Of a stretch of DNA of 64,000 bases, positions 8,677-16,122 are shown one piece after another. The stretch is from the NCBI GenBank assembly GCA_017935675.1, contig JAGBHE010000054.1, positions 1-64,000 of the forward strand, given 5' to 3'. Numbering within the stretch: the first letter of the stretch is position 1; every line of letters begins with the position of its first letter. The notes beneath the pieces were generated by a model. The model did not search any database, was not told the DNA's origin, and was given only the letters and a program-made list of their open reading frames with translations. The translations under genes and the position numbers were made by a program. This DNA comes from Clostridia bacterium. Its GTDB lineage: Bacteria; Bacillota; Clostridia; UBA1381.

Positions 8677-9061
8677 ACCGCTTTTGAAATACTGCATACG
8701 AATTTTACATAATGAGATTTGTGATATATACCGCGAGCAAAACAGGAAACACGCTAACGGTATCACTATTGTACCTCTCGAATATGCCGATAATGTAGGT
8801 GTATGGGACGAGTATTTTCAGAATGAGCATATATTTAATGTATTAGGACAAACCGTATCTGTCAAGAGCGATCAGCTTGCGGACGCAATCGAAAAACTGC
8901 CGCAGGACAAGCGCGACATAATATTGCTGTCATACTTCTTAGGAATGAGCGACAAGGATATCGGCAGAAACATAAATACCATTCCGCAAACGGTTTTTCA
9001 AAGACGTCACCGCGCGTTGAGATTGCTTCGCAAAGTGCTAAGAAAGGAGGAACGAGAGTAG
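8646..9061 (+). pseudogene. Tn916/CTn-type sigma-70-like regulator, apparently frameshifted
   Basis: An ATG at 8646 behind AAAGGGGG reads MDEKTYRSILNRF and meets TGA (8685-8687). The frame one base back (from 8684) continues as KYCIRILHNEICDIYREQNR and runs to 9061. Joined, the product is about 138 residues, the size of the small sigma-like regulators located upstream of the HTH-xis-int genes in Tn916-like elements. The C-terminal part has a region-4-like helix-turn-helix: LPQDKRDIILLSYFLGMSDK, IGRNINTIPQTVFQRRHRAL. One missing T in the TTTT run at 8682-8685 would explain the break; programmed frameshifting or TTG re-initiation at 8684 are alternatives. Confidence 0.7.
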
Positions 9062-9300
9062 TGGACAAGCTACCCATACAAGATATTTCTTTACCAATCA
9101 TAGAGGGTGCTGTACAAGGAGATTCAGAAGCGTTAGGATTTATTCTTTCACATTTCAGAATGTACATAAGAGCACTGGCAACAAAAACTTTAACTGATGA
9201 ATACGGCAATCAATATATTTGGGTTGGTGAAGAAATAGTTTCAAGACTTGAAGCTAAATTAATTGCCGGAATTATAAATAAATTTGACATTAACTATTAA
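9061..9300 (+). CDS. Helix-turn-helix protein (Tn916 Orf8-like)
   Basis: 79 residues starting at GTG that overlaps the last base of the upstream gene, with GAAAGGAGG in that gene's end. ISLPIIEGAVQGDSEALGFI, then LSHFRMYIRALA and IVSRLEAKLIAGIINKF match the small HTH-domain proteins coded between the sigma-like regulator and excisionase in Tn916-like elements. It probably helps regulate excision or transfer genes. It appears intact. Confidence 0.75.
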   Translation: MDKLPIQDISLPIIEGAVQGDSEALGFILSHFRMYIRALATKTLTDEYGNQYIWVGEEIVSRLEAKLIAGIINKFDINY

Positions 9301-9783
9301 TTGATAGAGGGAGCGTGTTTTTTCATTTTCACGCTCCCACCCCTCCAACAGTTTGTCATTCTATATAAACGTGTTCTTAGGAATACGCTTATACAGGCTG
9401 ATAAGCCGGATATGTTCTTTGACAATTAAATACACGATTCATCTGATACTTTACGATGACACCGTATTCCGCAGCAATGCGCCAAGACGATATATTAGCT
9501 TCTACCATGCGATAAAGGCAAGCTGAAACACCTGCAAAGCAGCCTTGATATTTCCGAGCGACAAACATTGTTGATAAGCATATACAGCTAAGATACGCTG
9601 ATGTGGATATAGGATTATTGTAATACCCCTCGCATTGAACGCGTCACTGCATTGTGCGGCAGGTCATAAGAATGAGCTGGATTTAACGTATCGGAGATGC
9701 CGGAAGCTGTCGGCAGTTAGATGAATACCCCGTACCGGGGATTGTGGCAAGTACGGTACAAAATATTGACAAGGAGGTGCCAT
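9301..9783 (+). other. Non-coding leader between the HTH gene and xis
   Basis: About 480 bases with no credible reading frame. It opens with a GC-rich hairpin (9309-9338) and includes TTCTTTGACAATTAAATACA (9415-9434), a promoter-like stretch. An inverted CCCCGTACCGGGG lies just before xis. Tn916-family elements have a similar untranslated region before xis; its function here is not visible. Confidence 0.5.
9309..9338 (+). terminator. Hairpin downstream of the HTH gene
   Basis: GGGAGCGTG and CACGCTCCC form a perfect 9-bp stem around a 12-base T-rich loop. There is no T-run after it, so termination is uncertain. Confidence 0.5.
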
Positions 9784-9999
9784 ATGGCTAAAACAACCAT
9801 TAAGAATGAAATTATGCCTATGCTGAAAACAGTTGAACAAATGAGCCGTGTAAGCGGTATAGGAGCTAATAAACTGCGTGAGCTTATGGATAATGGAGAA
9901 CTTGAATTTATACAAAACGGTAACAGGCGCCTGATCGCAGACTAAGCTATCTGGGACTGGTATAACCGCGCAAAAACAGCCGTAAAGGCAGCGGTGTAG
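9784..9999 (+). pseudogene. xis: Excisionase (Xis) with internal stop codon
   Basis: ATG at 9784 follows AAGGAGG. The product has the excisionase-type winged helix: MLKTVEQMSRVSGIGANKLR, ELMDNGELEFIQNGNRRLIAD. TAA at 9943-9945 ends it at 53 residues, but the same frame continues for 17 more sensible residues (AIWDWYNRAKTAVKAAV) to TAG at 9997, two bases before the integrase ATG. Members of this family carry such a C-terminal helix, so a nonsense mutation is the simplest reading. Without it, excision is probably weakened or lost. Confidence 0.75.
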
Positions 10000-10000
10000 T

Positions 10001-11305
10001 ATGGCAGTATCAGCAAGGCAAGTCAAAAACAAACGCGACGCAGACGGAAAATTAACAGGCAGAGCAGGAACAGTTTATGATGTTAATGTAAAGTATAAAA
10101 ATGCAGAGGGTGAGCGCAAGGCTTATGTAAAAAAAGGTTTTGTTACAAAACGCGAAGCACAGAAGCATGAGGCGGAAATGAAAACAAAGCTGCTTAATCC
10201 AAACTTTGTTGAACTTATCCAATCAAAAAATAATCAAACAGTAAAAGAGTATTTGAATGATTGGCTTGAAACTCACGTTCATACCAATTTGCGTCCCGGT
10301 ACATATGCTACATATTCAAATATTGTAAAAAACTATATTGTTCCAAAGGTTGGTAATGTTCAGTTGACGCAGCTAACACCTGTAATGCTGGATAAAATGT
10401 TTAAGCAATATCTTGACAGTGGTTTAAAGCCGAGCACTGTATTAAATATAAAACGTCTTTTAAGTGTATCATTGGAGCACGCAAGAAAATATCGCTATAT
10501 TGAAACCAATGCCGCAAAAGACACACTGACAAAACTAAGTCCGACACAAAACACAGCTCCGCCGTTTGATATAGAACAAATGAAAACACTTTTAACGAGT
10601 GTATCAAATACAGTGTGGGAAATGCCTGTGCTTCTTGGTGGATTATATGGTTTACGGCGTTCTGAAATATCTGGGCTTAGATGGGAGAATGTTGACCTTG
10701 AAAATAATATTTTTGAGGTAGCTGAACAACTGCCTTTTAAATTGCCTCCCAATACAACAATCATCAAAGAAATGGCACCTACCAAATCAAAAGCAAGTAT
10801 GCGGCAGCTTCCGATTACAGAATATGCAAAACCATTTTTTGAGAAGCAACTAAAGATACAGGAAATGCAAAAGCAGTATGCGCAGGAAAACAACCTTATC
10901 TATTATAACAATGATTTGGTTGTTGCAAAGCAAGACGGAACTCCTGTTTTACCTGATTGGATTTCAACACAATTTTCGCATCTTCTTGAAGCTTTAGATT
11001 TGCCACATATACGTTTTCACGATTTAAGACACGGAGCAGCGACAAATATGCACCAGCTTACAGGTGACTTTTTTACGGTAGGTGAAATTTTAGGTCATAC
11101 CGGAATAGCGGCATCTTTGGGAATGTCACTCAACTTTGAAATGGTAACGTCAAGATATGTGGATGTTCGTATGGAACGAAAGAAACAAGTCATAGATGTA
11201 TATCATTCAGAAATTGATAAAGCTGACGGACAAGCGCTTAAACCCATGACAGGGAAGAACATTCCAACGCCAAAGAAGAACAAATATATAGGATTTGAAC
11301 TGTAA
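10001..11305 (+). CDS. int: Tyrosine recombinase, Tn916-type integrase
   Basis: 434 residues. The N-terminal part (about 10-65: KRDADGKLTGRAGTVYDVNV, then VTKREAQKHEAEMKTK) is the arm-site DNA-binding domain of Tn916-like integrases. A core-binding SAM-like domain follows (TVKEYLNDWLETHV), then the catalytic domain with Arg in LYGLRRSEISGL (about 219), HDLRHG (His/Arg, about 340), a GHTG histidine block and the nucleophile in TSRYVDVR (about 385). All key residues are present, so it is probably active. The gene is two bases downstream of the xis frame, at the right end of the element. Confidence 0.92.
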   Translation: MAVSARQVKNKRDADGKLTGRAGTVYDVNVKYKNAEGERKAYVKKGFVTKREAQKHEAEMKTKLLNPNFVELIQSKNNQTVKEYLNDWLETHVHTNLRPGTYATYSNIVKNYIVPKVGNVQLTQLTPVMLDKMFKQYLDSGLKPSTVLNIKRLLSVSLEHARKYRYIETNAAKDTLTKLSPTQNTAPPFDIEQMKTLLTSVSNTVWEMPVLLGGLYGLRRSEISGLRWENVDLENNIFEVAEQLPFKLPPNTTIIKEMAPTKSKASMRQLPITEYAKPFFEKQLKIQEMQKQYAQENNLIYYNNDLVVAKQDGTPVLPDWISTQFSHLLEALDLPHIRFHDLRHGAATNMHQLTGDFFTVGEILGHTGIAASLGMSLNFEMVTSRYVDVRMERKKQVIDVYHSEIDKADGQALKPMTGKNIPTPKKNKYIGFEL

Positions 11306-11350
11306 CTGATTATAAGCCTTTATATCTTTTTATAACTGCTCATTGAGTTC

Positions 11351-11371
11351 GGTCACCAAAATGTCACCAAA
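11351..11371. repeat. Short direct repeat GTCACCAAA near the element end
   Basis: GTCACCAAA occurs twice, 11 bases apart (11352-11360 and 11363-11371), between the integrase stop and the first core gene. One helical turn of spacing fits integrase arm-type binding sites, but no partner copy on the left is visible. Confidence 0.35.
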
Positions 11372-11415
11372 GCGGCTATGCAGACGATATTTCAAGACTG
11401 ATTTTATAATGACAA

Positions 11416-11456
11416 AAGAGCTGAAAACGCAGTAATATCAGCGTTTTTCAGCTCTT
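11416..11456. terminator. Hairpin after the integrase
   Basis: AAGAGCTGAAAACGC pairs with GCGTTTTTCAGCTCTT (one bulged base) around a 10-base loop. It lacks a downstream T-run on the plus strand. Confidence 0.5.
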
Positions 11457-11565
11457 GATTATTTGAGAAGATACTCTATTTGAAATTAAAAAATAAAAAT
11501 TTTTTAATATTTCCCGGCATGGGAGCTGCTTTGCAATTTACAGTGCTATTTTTTATGATTTTATA

Positions 11566-11594
11566 TTGCTTTTTTTCGCTTTTTATGATATAAT
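11566..11594 (+). promoter_or_regulatory. Promoter of the GH13 gene
   Basis: TTGCTT, 17 bases, TATAAT (11589-11594), 53 bases before the GH13 start codon. Confidence 0.65.
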
Positions 11595-11646
11595 ATTATG
11601 CATGGCACGGGTCATGCTCTTATTTTTTTATCGGGAGGCATTATTT

Positions 11647-12957
11647 ATGTGGGCTTACAGCAGTGTTTTTTATCAGATTTATCCCCTGGGCTTCTGCGGA
11701 GCGCCCTTTGAAAATGACGGGGTGCAGGAGCACAGAATATTAAAGGTGAATGATTGGATACCGCATATTTTAAAGCTTGGTGCGGATGCGATTTATTTTT
11801 CACCTGTTTTTGAGTCGGATACCCACGGTTATAATACGCGCGATTATAAAAAAATAGATGTGAGGCTCGGCACAAATGAGGATTTTAAAGAGGTTTGCCA
11901 AAGGCTTCACGAAAATGGTATAAGGATTGTTCTTGACGGTGTATTCAATCATGTGGGGCGCGGCTTCCATGCTTTTCAGGATGTTTTAAAGAACAGGGAG
12001 AACTCGCGGTACAGGGATTGGTTCTATATTGATTTCGGCGGAAATTCACCTTATAATGACGGCTTGCGGTATGAAGGCTGGGAGGGGAATTTTGACCTGG
12101 TAAAGCTGAGACTTGATAATCCTGAAGTCAGGGAGCATGTTTTTGATGCGGTCAGGTACTGGATTGAAGAATTTGATATAGACGGACTGCGGCTTGATGT
12201 CGCTTATTGTCTGCCCTTTGATTTTCTGAAAGCCTTAAGAAGCTTTACAGGCAGTCTTAAGGAGGATTTCTTTCTTGCGGGAGAGCTTATTCACGGCGAT
12301 TACAGCAGATATGTGAATGATGAAATGTGCCACAGCTGTACAAATTATGAGTGCTATAAAGGCGTGTATTCCTCATTTAACTCAATGAACATGTTTGAGA
12401 TTGTTCATTCGCTTCTGCGTCAATTCGGGCCTGAGGAATGGACGCTTTATAAGGGGAAACACCTTTTGTGCTTTGCCGATAATCATGATGTTACGAGAAT
12501 AGCTTCGATATTGAATAATGAAAATCATTTGCCCCTTGTTTACGGAATGATATTCGCTATGCCCGGAATACCCTGTATTTATTACGGCAGTGAATGGGGA
12601 GAAAAGGCGGATAAAAGCCAGAGTGATCCTGCGCTCAGACCATGCTTTGAAGAACCGCAGGAAAATGAGCTGACCGAATTCTTGGGAAGGCTTGCGGAAG
12701 CACATAAGAAAAGTGACGCACTGACATACGGAGCATTCCGTTCTGTTTTGCTGCAAAACGGTTATTGCATATTTGAGAGGAAAACCGAAAAAGAACGCGT
12801 GCTTGCGGCGATAAATGCAACCTCCGAGGAGCAGATATGTCATTTCGATGCAGGCTGCGGCAGAGCGGTTGACCTTATTTCGGGAAAAGAGCATGATTTC
12901 GGAGGCGGGAGTATTTTGCCGCCCTACAGTGTAAGCTACTGGAAAATGGAAGCATAA
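11647..12957 (+). CDS. GH13 alpha-amylase family glycosidase, cytosolic
   Basis: 436 residues with no signal peptide. All four GH13 regions are seen: DGVFNHVG (about 98), GLRLDVAYC with the nucleophile Asp (about 182), AGELIHGDY with the acid/base Glu (about 213) and ADNHDVTR (about 279). A short beta-rich C-terminal domain follows. It probably hydrolyses short alpha-glucans such as maltodextrin or cyclodextrin inside the cell; the exact subfamily is not resolved. The start at ATG 11647 has GGGAGG 8 bases upstream; in-frame codons further upstream lie in the promoter. The response-regulator gene follows after 19 bases. Confidence 0.85.
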   Translation: MWAYSSVFYQIYPLGFCGAPFENDGVQEHRILKVNDWIPHILKLGADAIYFSPVFESDTHGYNTRDYKKIDVRLGTNEDFKEVCQRLHENGIRIVLDGVFNHVGRGFHAFQDVLKNRENSRYRDWFYIDFGGNSPYNDGLRYEGWEGNFDLVKLRLDNPEVREHVFDAVRYWIEEFDIDGLRLDVAYCLPFDFLKALRSFTGSLKEDFFLAGELIHGDYSRYVNDEMCHSCTNYECYKGVYSSFNSMNMFEIVHSLLRQFGPEEWTLYKGKHLLCFADNHDVTRIASILNNENHLPLVYGMIFAMPGIPCIYYGSEWGEKADKSQSDPALRPCFEEPQENELTEFLGRLAEAHKKSDALTYGAFRSVLLQNGYCIFERKTEKERVLAAINATSEEQICHFDAGCGRAVDLISGKEHDFGGGSILPPYSVSYWKMEA

Positions 12958-12976
12958 AAAGGGGAGGAGACGGCTT

Positions 12977-13675
12977 GTGAAGGGGATGGCTTTGCTTGCG
13001 CAGAGTGACAGTACAGCAGCGGACAGCATTGCTGCTTATCTCAAAAAAAACGGCTATGAGGTTACATGCGCCGGAAGCGGAGAGGAAATTTGCAGTCTTG
13101 CTGCCTCCGGTATGCCTGATGTTATAATATCCGACCTTGTATATCCCGATACAAACGGCTTTAAGGTAATTGAAAGCATTAGAAAATGGTCCAATACTCC
13201 GATTGTGGTTGTAAGCACTGTGCATGCAGAGCGCGATAAGGTCAGGGCTCTTGATATGGGAGCTGATGATTATATTGTAAAGCCGTTTATGAAAAAGGAG
13301 TTTCTTGCACGGCTTCGGGCTGTAATGCGCAGAAAAAGAATGAGCGTTGATACGGAATTTAAAAACACAAAAAAATATACTTGCCGGGAGCTTGAAATTG
13401 ATTTTGAAAAAAGGCTTGTAACTGTGTGTGGAAGCACTGTGCGCCTGACGCCGGTGGAGTATAAGATAGTTGAGCTTTTGTGCAAATATTCCGGCTGTGT
13501 TCTTACTTATGAATATATATTAAAACAGGTATGGGGGCCGTATGTTGCTCCTGATAACAAAATACTGCGGGTTAATATGACTAATATACGCAGAAAAATT
13601 GAAAAAGACCCGAAAAATCCTGTATTTTTTCATACCGAGAACGGCATAGGCTATCGTATTACAAGGTGTGAATAA
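12977..13675 (+). CDS. OmpR/PhoB-type response regulator, orphan, atypical receiver
   Basis: 232 residues. Receiver domain (1-115) with phosphoacceptor candidate Asp about 52 (IISDLVYPD) and the conserved Lys about 101 (DYIVKPF). The acidic pair that normally binds magnesium at the end of strand 1 is absent: the segment reads ALLAQSDSTAA where DD or ED is usual. The C-terminal winged helix (about 135-232: LTPVEYKIVELLCKYSG, then LRVNMTNIRRKIE, GIGYRI) is complete. GTG start behind GGGGAGGAG. No histidine kinase gene is adjacent. KdpE-like regulators are the nearest resemblance. Confidence 0.85.
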   Translation: MKGMALLAQSDSTAADSIAAYLKKNGYEVTCAGSGEEICSLAASGMPDVIISDLVYPDTNGFKVIESIRKWSNTPIVVVSTVHAERDKVRALDMGADDYIVKPFMKKEFLARLRAVMRRKRMSVDTEFKNTKKYTCRELEIDFEKRLVTVCGSTVRLTPVEYKIVELLCKYSGCVLTYEYILKQVWGPYVAPDNKILRVNMTNIRRKIEKDPKNPVFFHTENGIGYRITRCE

Positions 13676-13758
13676 AGCTGCAATTTATATGGACCTACGG
13701 GCAAAAATTATCTTTGATTTGTTGGATTTGCTAAAAAATAAAAAAAACAAAAATATTG

Positions 13759-13787
13759 ATTGACAAAACATAAAAAACCTGATATAA
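13759..13787 (+). promoter_or_regulatory. Promoter of infC-rpmI-rplT
   Basis: TTGACA, 17 bases, TATAAT (13782-13787): perfect hexamers and spacing. Confidence 0.85.
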
Positions 13788-13812
13788 TAATTAATATATG
13801 AAAACAAGCAGA

Positions 13813-13907
13813 GCATCCGCTCTCACCGTACGACGAAGGTTTTGCGGTAAATACAGACATGGTTTTTATTTGTTTGTTATGCGGATGTGTTTGCATCCGT
13901 TTTTTTG
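13813..13907 (+). promoter_or_regulatory. infC leader with terminator-like hairpin (L20-leader type attenuator)
   Basis: CGGATG and CATCCG (13882-13899) form a hairpin followed by a run of T. The first part of the leader contains GCATCCGC (13813-13820), complementary to GCGGATG at 13881, so an alternative pairing could break the terminator. In Firmicutes the infC-rpmI-rplT leader is controlled by binding of L20; this arrangement agrees, but the L20-binding fold itself was not modelled. Confidence 0.65.
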
Positions 13908-13940
13908 TGCTTATGTAAAAACAGACAGGAGGGAATTGTT

Positions 13941-14450
13941 ATAAGCAAGGATTTACAGATCAATGAGGAAATCAGGGATAAGGAGATAAGAGTTGTAAGT
14001 GCCGATGGTGCACAGCTCGGTGTTATGGACTCCGGAACTGCGCTCGATATGGCTGCCGACAAGGGACTTGACCTTGTTAAAATTGCGCCTCAGGCCCAGC
14101 CGCCGGTGTGCAAAATAATGGATTACGGCAAATATAAATTTGAGCTTGCAAAAAGAGAAAAGGAAAGCCGTAAAAACCAGAAGGTTGTAAACATCAAGGA
14201 GGTTCAGCTCTCGCCTTCGATTGACACTAATGATTTTAATACCAAGTGCAATCATGCAATACGTTTTCTGAAAAACGGTGATAAGGTAAAGGTCACTGTG
14301 CGTTTTCGCGGACGTGAGGTTACCCATTCCGAGATCGGTGAAACATTGCTGCACCGCTTTGCTGAGCAAGCAAAGGAATTCGGTACGCTTGACCGCGCTC
14401 CGAAGCTTGAGGGCAGGAATATGACCATGTTCCTCATGCCTAATGCGTAG
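13941..14450 (+). CDS. infC: Translation initiation factor IF-3
   Basis: 169 residues from SKDLQINEEIRDKEIRVVS to the C-terminal block KLEGRNMTMFLMP. The N-domain, the basic linker (KFELAKREKESRKNQK) and the C-domain (TVRFRGREVTHSEIG) are complete. IF-3 binds the 30S subunit and checks the start codon. The start is placed at ATA (13941), 8 bases after GGAGG; an in-frame ATT at 13935 is too close to it. Rare start codons are typical of infC and let IF-3 limit its own synthesis. In-frame ATG codons further up lie inside the leader hairpin. Confidence 0.93.
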   Translation: MSKDLQINEEIRDKEIRVVSADGAQLGVMDSGTALDMAADKGLDLVKIAPQAQPPVCKIMDYGKYKFELAKREKESRKNQKVVNIKEVQLSPSIDTNDFNTKCNHAIRFLKNGDKVKVTVRFRGREVTHSEIGETLLHRFAEQAKEFGTLDRAPKLEGRNMTMFLMPNA

Positions 14451-14514
14451 GCCGTGACGGATAGCTTGTCCGGCAGCTGTCTGCCGGTAATCAATATTGA
14501 AGGAGTGAAACACT

Positions 14515-14712
14515 ATGCCGAAAATAAAAACACACAGAGGTGCCGCTAAGAGGTTCTCTCTTACAAAAAACGGTAAGGTAAAAATGAATAAATCATTCAG
14601 AAGGCATATTCTTACCAAAAAGTCTACAAAGAGAAAGAGACAGCTCAGAAAGCAGGCTTACTGCTCAGCTGCAAATGCAACCGTAATTAAAAAGCTCATC
14701 CCTTATAAATAA
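14515..14712 (+). CDS. rpmI: 50S ribosomal protein L35
   Basis: 65 residues, very basic: [20 protein letters not shown], then [18 protein letters not shown]. Normal length and position between infC and rplT. GGAGTG upstream of ATG. Confidence 0.95.
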   Translation: MPKIKTHRGAAKRFSLTKNGKVKMNKSFRRHILTKKSTKRKRQLRKQAYCSAANATVIKKLIPYK

Positions 14713-14802
14713 TTATAATGCGCGGGACTTGCTGCGGTTTCTGATTGAATTTTATTCAGGTGTTTTGTTGAAAACACAATTTTGAAAGAGAGGTTAATAC
14801 AC

Positions 14803-15156
14803 ATGGCAAGAGTTAAAGGTGCTTTAAATACACGCAAAAAACATAAAAAGATTTTAAAGCTTGCGAAGGGCTTCAGAGGTGCTGAAAGCAAGCAGTACAG
14901 AACTGCCAATCAGGCTGTTATGCGTTCAATGCAGAACGCTTATGTGGGAAGGAAGCGCAGAAAGCGCGACTTCAGAAGACTTTGGATTGCACGTATAAGT
15001 GCAGCTGCAAAGCTTAACGGAATGAACTATTCTACGTTCATGGACGGAATTAAAAAGGCGGGGATAGAGATGAACAGAAAGATGCTTTCTGAAATCGCTA
15101 TAGCTGATCCGGCTGCTTTTTCCGAGCTTGTTGATAAAGCAAAGAGCGCAAGATAA
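14803..15156 (+). CDS. rplT: 50S ribosomal protein L20
   Basis: 117 residues, starting [19 protein letters not shown] and including [18 protein letters not shown], the standard L20 pattern. Besides its structural role it is the known repressor of this operon in Firmicutes and enterobacteria, binding the leader. ATG at 14803 with GAAAGAGAGG upstream. Confidence 0.95.
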   Translation: MARVKGALNTRKKHKKILKLAKGFRGAESKQYRTANQAVMRSMQNAYVGRKRRKRDFRRLWIARISAAAKLNGMNYSTFMDGIKKAGIEMNRKMLSEIAIADPAAFSELVDKAKSAR

Positions 15157-15164
15157 AAAAAGTA

Positions 15165-15204
15165 AGACCCATGCGGCTTAATATAACCGTATGGGTTGTT
15201 TTGT
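15165..15204 (+). terminator. Terminator of the infC-rpmI-rplT operon
   Basis: GACCCATGCGG pairs with CCGTATGGGTT around a short loop, followed by GTTTTGT. Confidence 0.65.
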
Positions 15205-15237
15205 GATCGGAGAATAACGGAAGGAGTGTTTGTTTTT

Positions 15238-15822
15238 ATGGATATAAAAAGCAGATTTATTGAGATTTATTCATCAAACATAAAAAGAGCAGGAGCTGAT
15301 AAGCTGCTTGAGTATCTTGAATCGCCTGCAAGTGATTTTTTTACTGCTCCCGCCAGTGCAAGATTTCACGGTGCATATGCCGGCGGTCTTGCGGAGCACA
15401 GCATTAATGTTTATGAATGTCTTTCCGATTATATGGAGCGTGACAGAGTAAAAAATACATACCGGCTGACGGCTTCTGCCGAAAGCATTGCAATAGCGGC
15501 GCTTTTGCATGATTTATGTAAAATCAATTGTTATAAGCCCGGGTTCAGAAATACAAAGGACGAAACAGGCAAATGGATAAAGGTTCCGACTTTTGAATAT
15601 GATGATAAGCTTCCGTATGGTCATGGTGAGAAATCAGTTTACATAATTACCGGATTTATGCGTTTGTCACGTGAGGAGGCATTTGCTATAAGATATCATA
15701 TGGGGTTTTCCGGCACCGAGGATCCGCGGAATGTCGGAAATGCTTTTGAAATGTTCCCTCTTGCGTTTGCACTTGCTACGGCTGATATGGAGGCAACGTA
15801 TTTTCTTGAGGGCAAATCCTGA
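15238..15822 (+). CDS. HD-domain protein
   Basis: 194 residues. The metal-binding histidines and HD pair are seen in FHGAYAGGLAEHSINVYE and AALLHDLCKINCY, with a later GHGEKSVYII and IRYHMGF. Such cytosolic HD proteins are often phosphohydrolases or nucleases; no other domain is attached, so the substrate is unknown. ATG at 15238 follows GGAAGGAG. It stands alone between the ribosomal-protein operon and ftsH. Confidence 0.8.
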   Translation: MDIKSRFIEIYSSNIKRAGADKLLEYLESPASDFFTAPASARFHGAYAGGLAEHSINVYECLSDYMERDRVKNTYRLTASAESIAIAALLHDLCKINCYKPGFRNTKDETGKWIKVPTFEYDDKLPYGHGEKSVYIITGFMRLSREEAFAIRYHMGFSGTEDPRNVGNAFEMFPLAFALATADMEATYFLEGKS

Positions 15823-15880
15823 GAGTATCGTGGATTTTGTTTCCTGTTTGTAAATATTACATTCAATTTTAAAAAAAATG

Positions 15881-15909
15881 TTGCATTCCGGCGTATCAAA
15901 TGATATAAT
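15881..15909 (+). promoter_or_regulatory. Likely ftsH promoter, upstream of a MITE
   Basis: TTGCAT, 17 bases, TATAAT (15904-15909). The MITE at 15929 lies immediately downstream, so the ftsH message would begin with the MITE sequence. Confidence 0.6.
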
Positions 15910-15928
15910 TATGCTTACAAATACCTAA

Positions 15929-16089
15929 GAGCCTATCCGTAAATTAAATTAAGCACATCTTGTTTGTTGATTTTCCGTCATATCGCCCAAAAAAGTCCTC
16001 AGCATACGCCGGTATGCGTCGGATTTTTTGAACAATCTGACGAAAAATCCGACTTCGCAATATGCACTGTTTTAATTACGGATAGGCTC
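15929..16089. mobile_element. MITE-like element with terminal inverted repeats
   Basis: 161 bases bounded by GAGCCTATCCGTAAATTAA and its near-exact complement TTAATTACGGATAGGCTC, flanked on both sides by TAA (15926-15928 and 16090-16092), which fits a 3-base target duplication. The interior has no reading frame but several inverted pairs, for example GCATAC/GTATGC and GTCGGATT/AATCCGAC. The GAGCC ends and short duplication recall IS5-family elements; no transposase is encoded. It sits between the ftsH promoter and gene. Confidence 0.8.
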
Positions 16090-16122
16090 TAAAGAAACAA
16101 ACGGACTTTCTGGGAGGATGTT

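Larger units (their letters stand above)
1..11460. mobile_element. Remnant of an integrative (conjugative/mobilizable) element carrying an amino-acid-metabolism cargo
   Basis: The stretch is framed by mobilization genes on the left (MobC-like protein and the start of a relaxase, minus strand) and by a Tn916-like right end (sigma-like regulator, HTH protein, excisionase, tyrosine integrase, plus strand). Between them sits a LysR-led operon of PLP enzymes and an exporter. Core-genome genes begin directly after the integrase, at the GH13 gene. The relaxase is truncated, the sigma gene frameshifted and the excisionase interrupted, so self-transfer is unlikely from what is visible. The left end lies outside the window and no attachment-site duplication could be identified; the right boundary given is approximate. 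Confidence 0.6.

Noticed and set aside
13887..13940. ATG at 13887 as the start of infC
   Set aside because: It lies in the terminator stem of the leader, has no ribosome-binding site and would add 18 hydrophobic residues foreign to IF-3.
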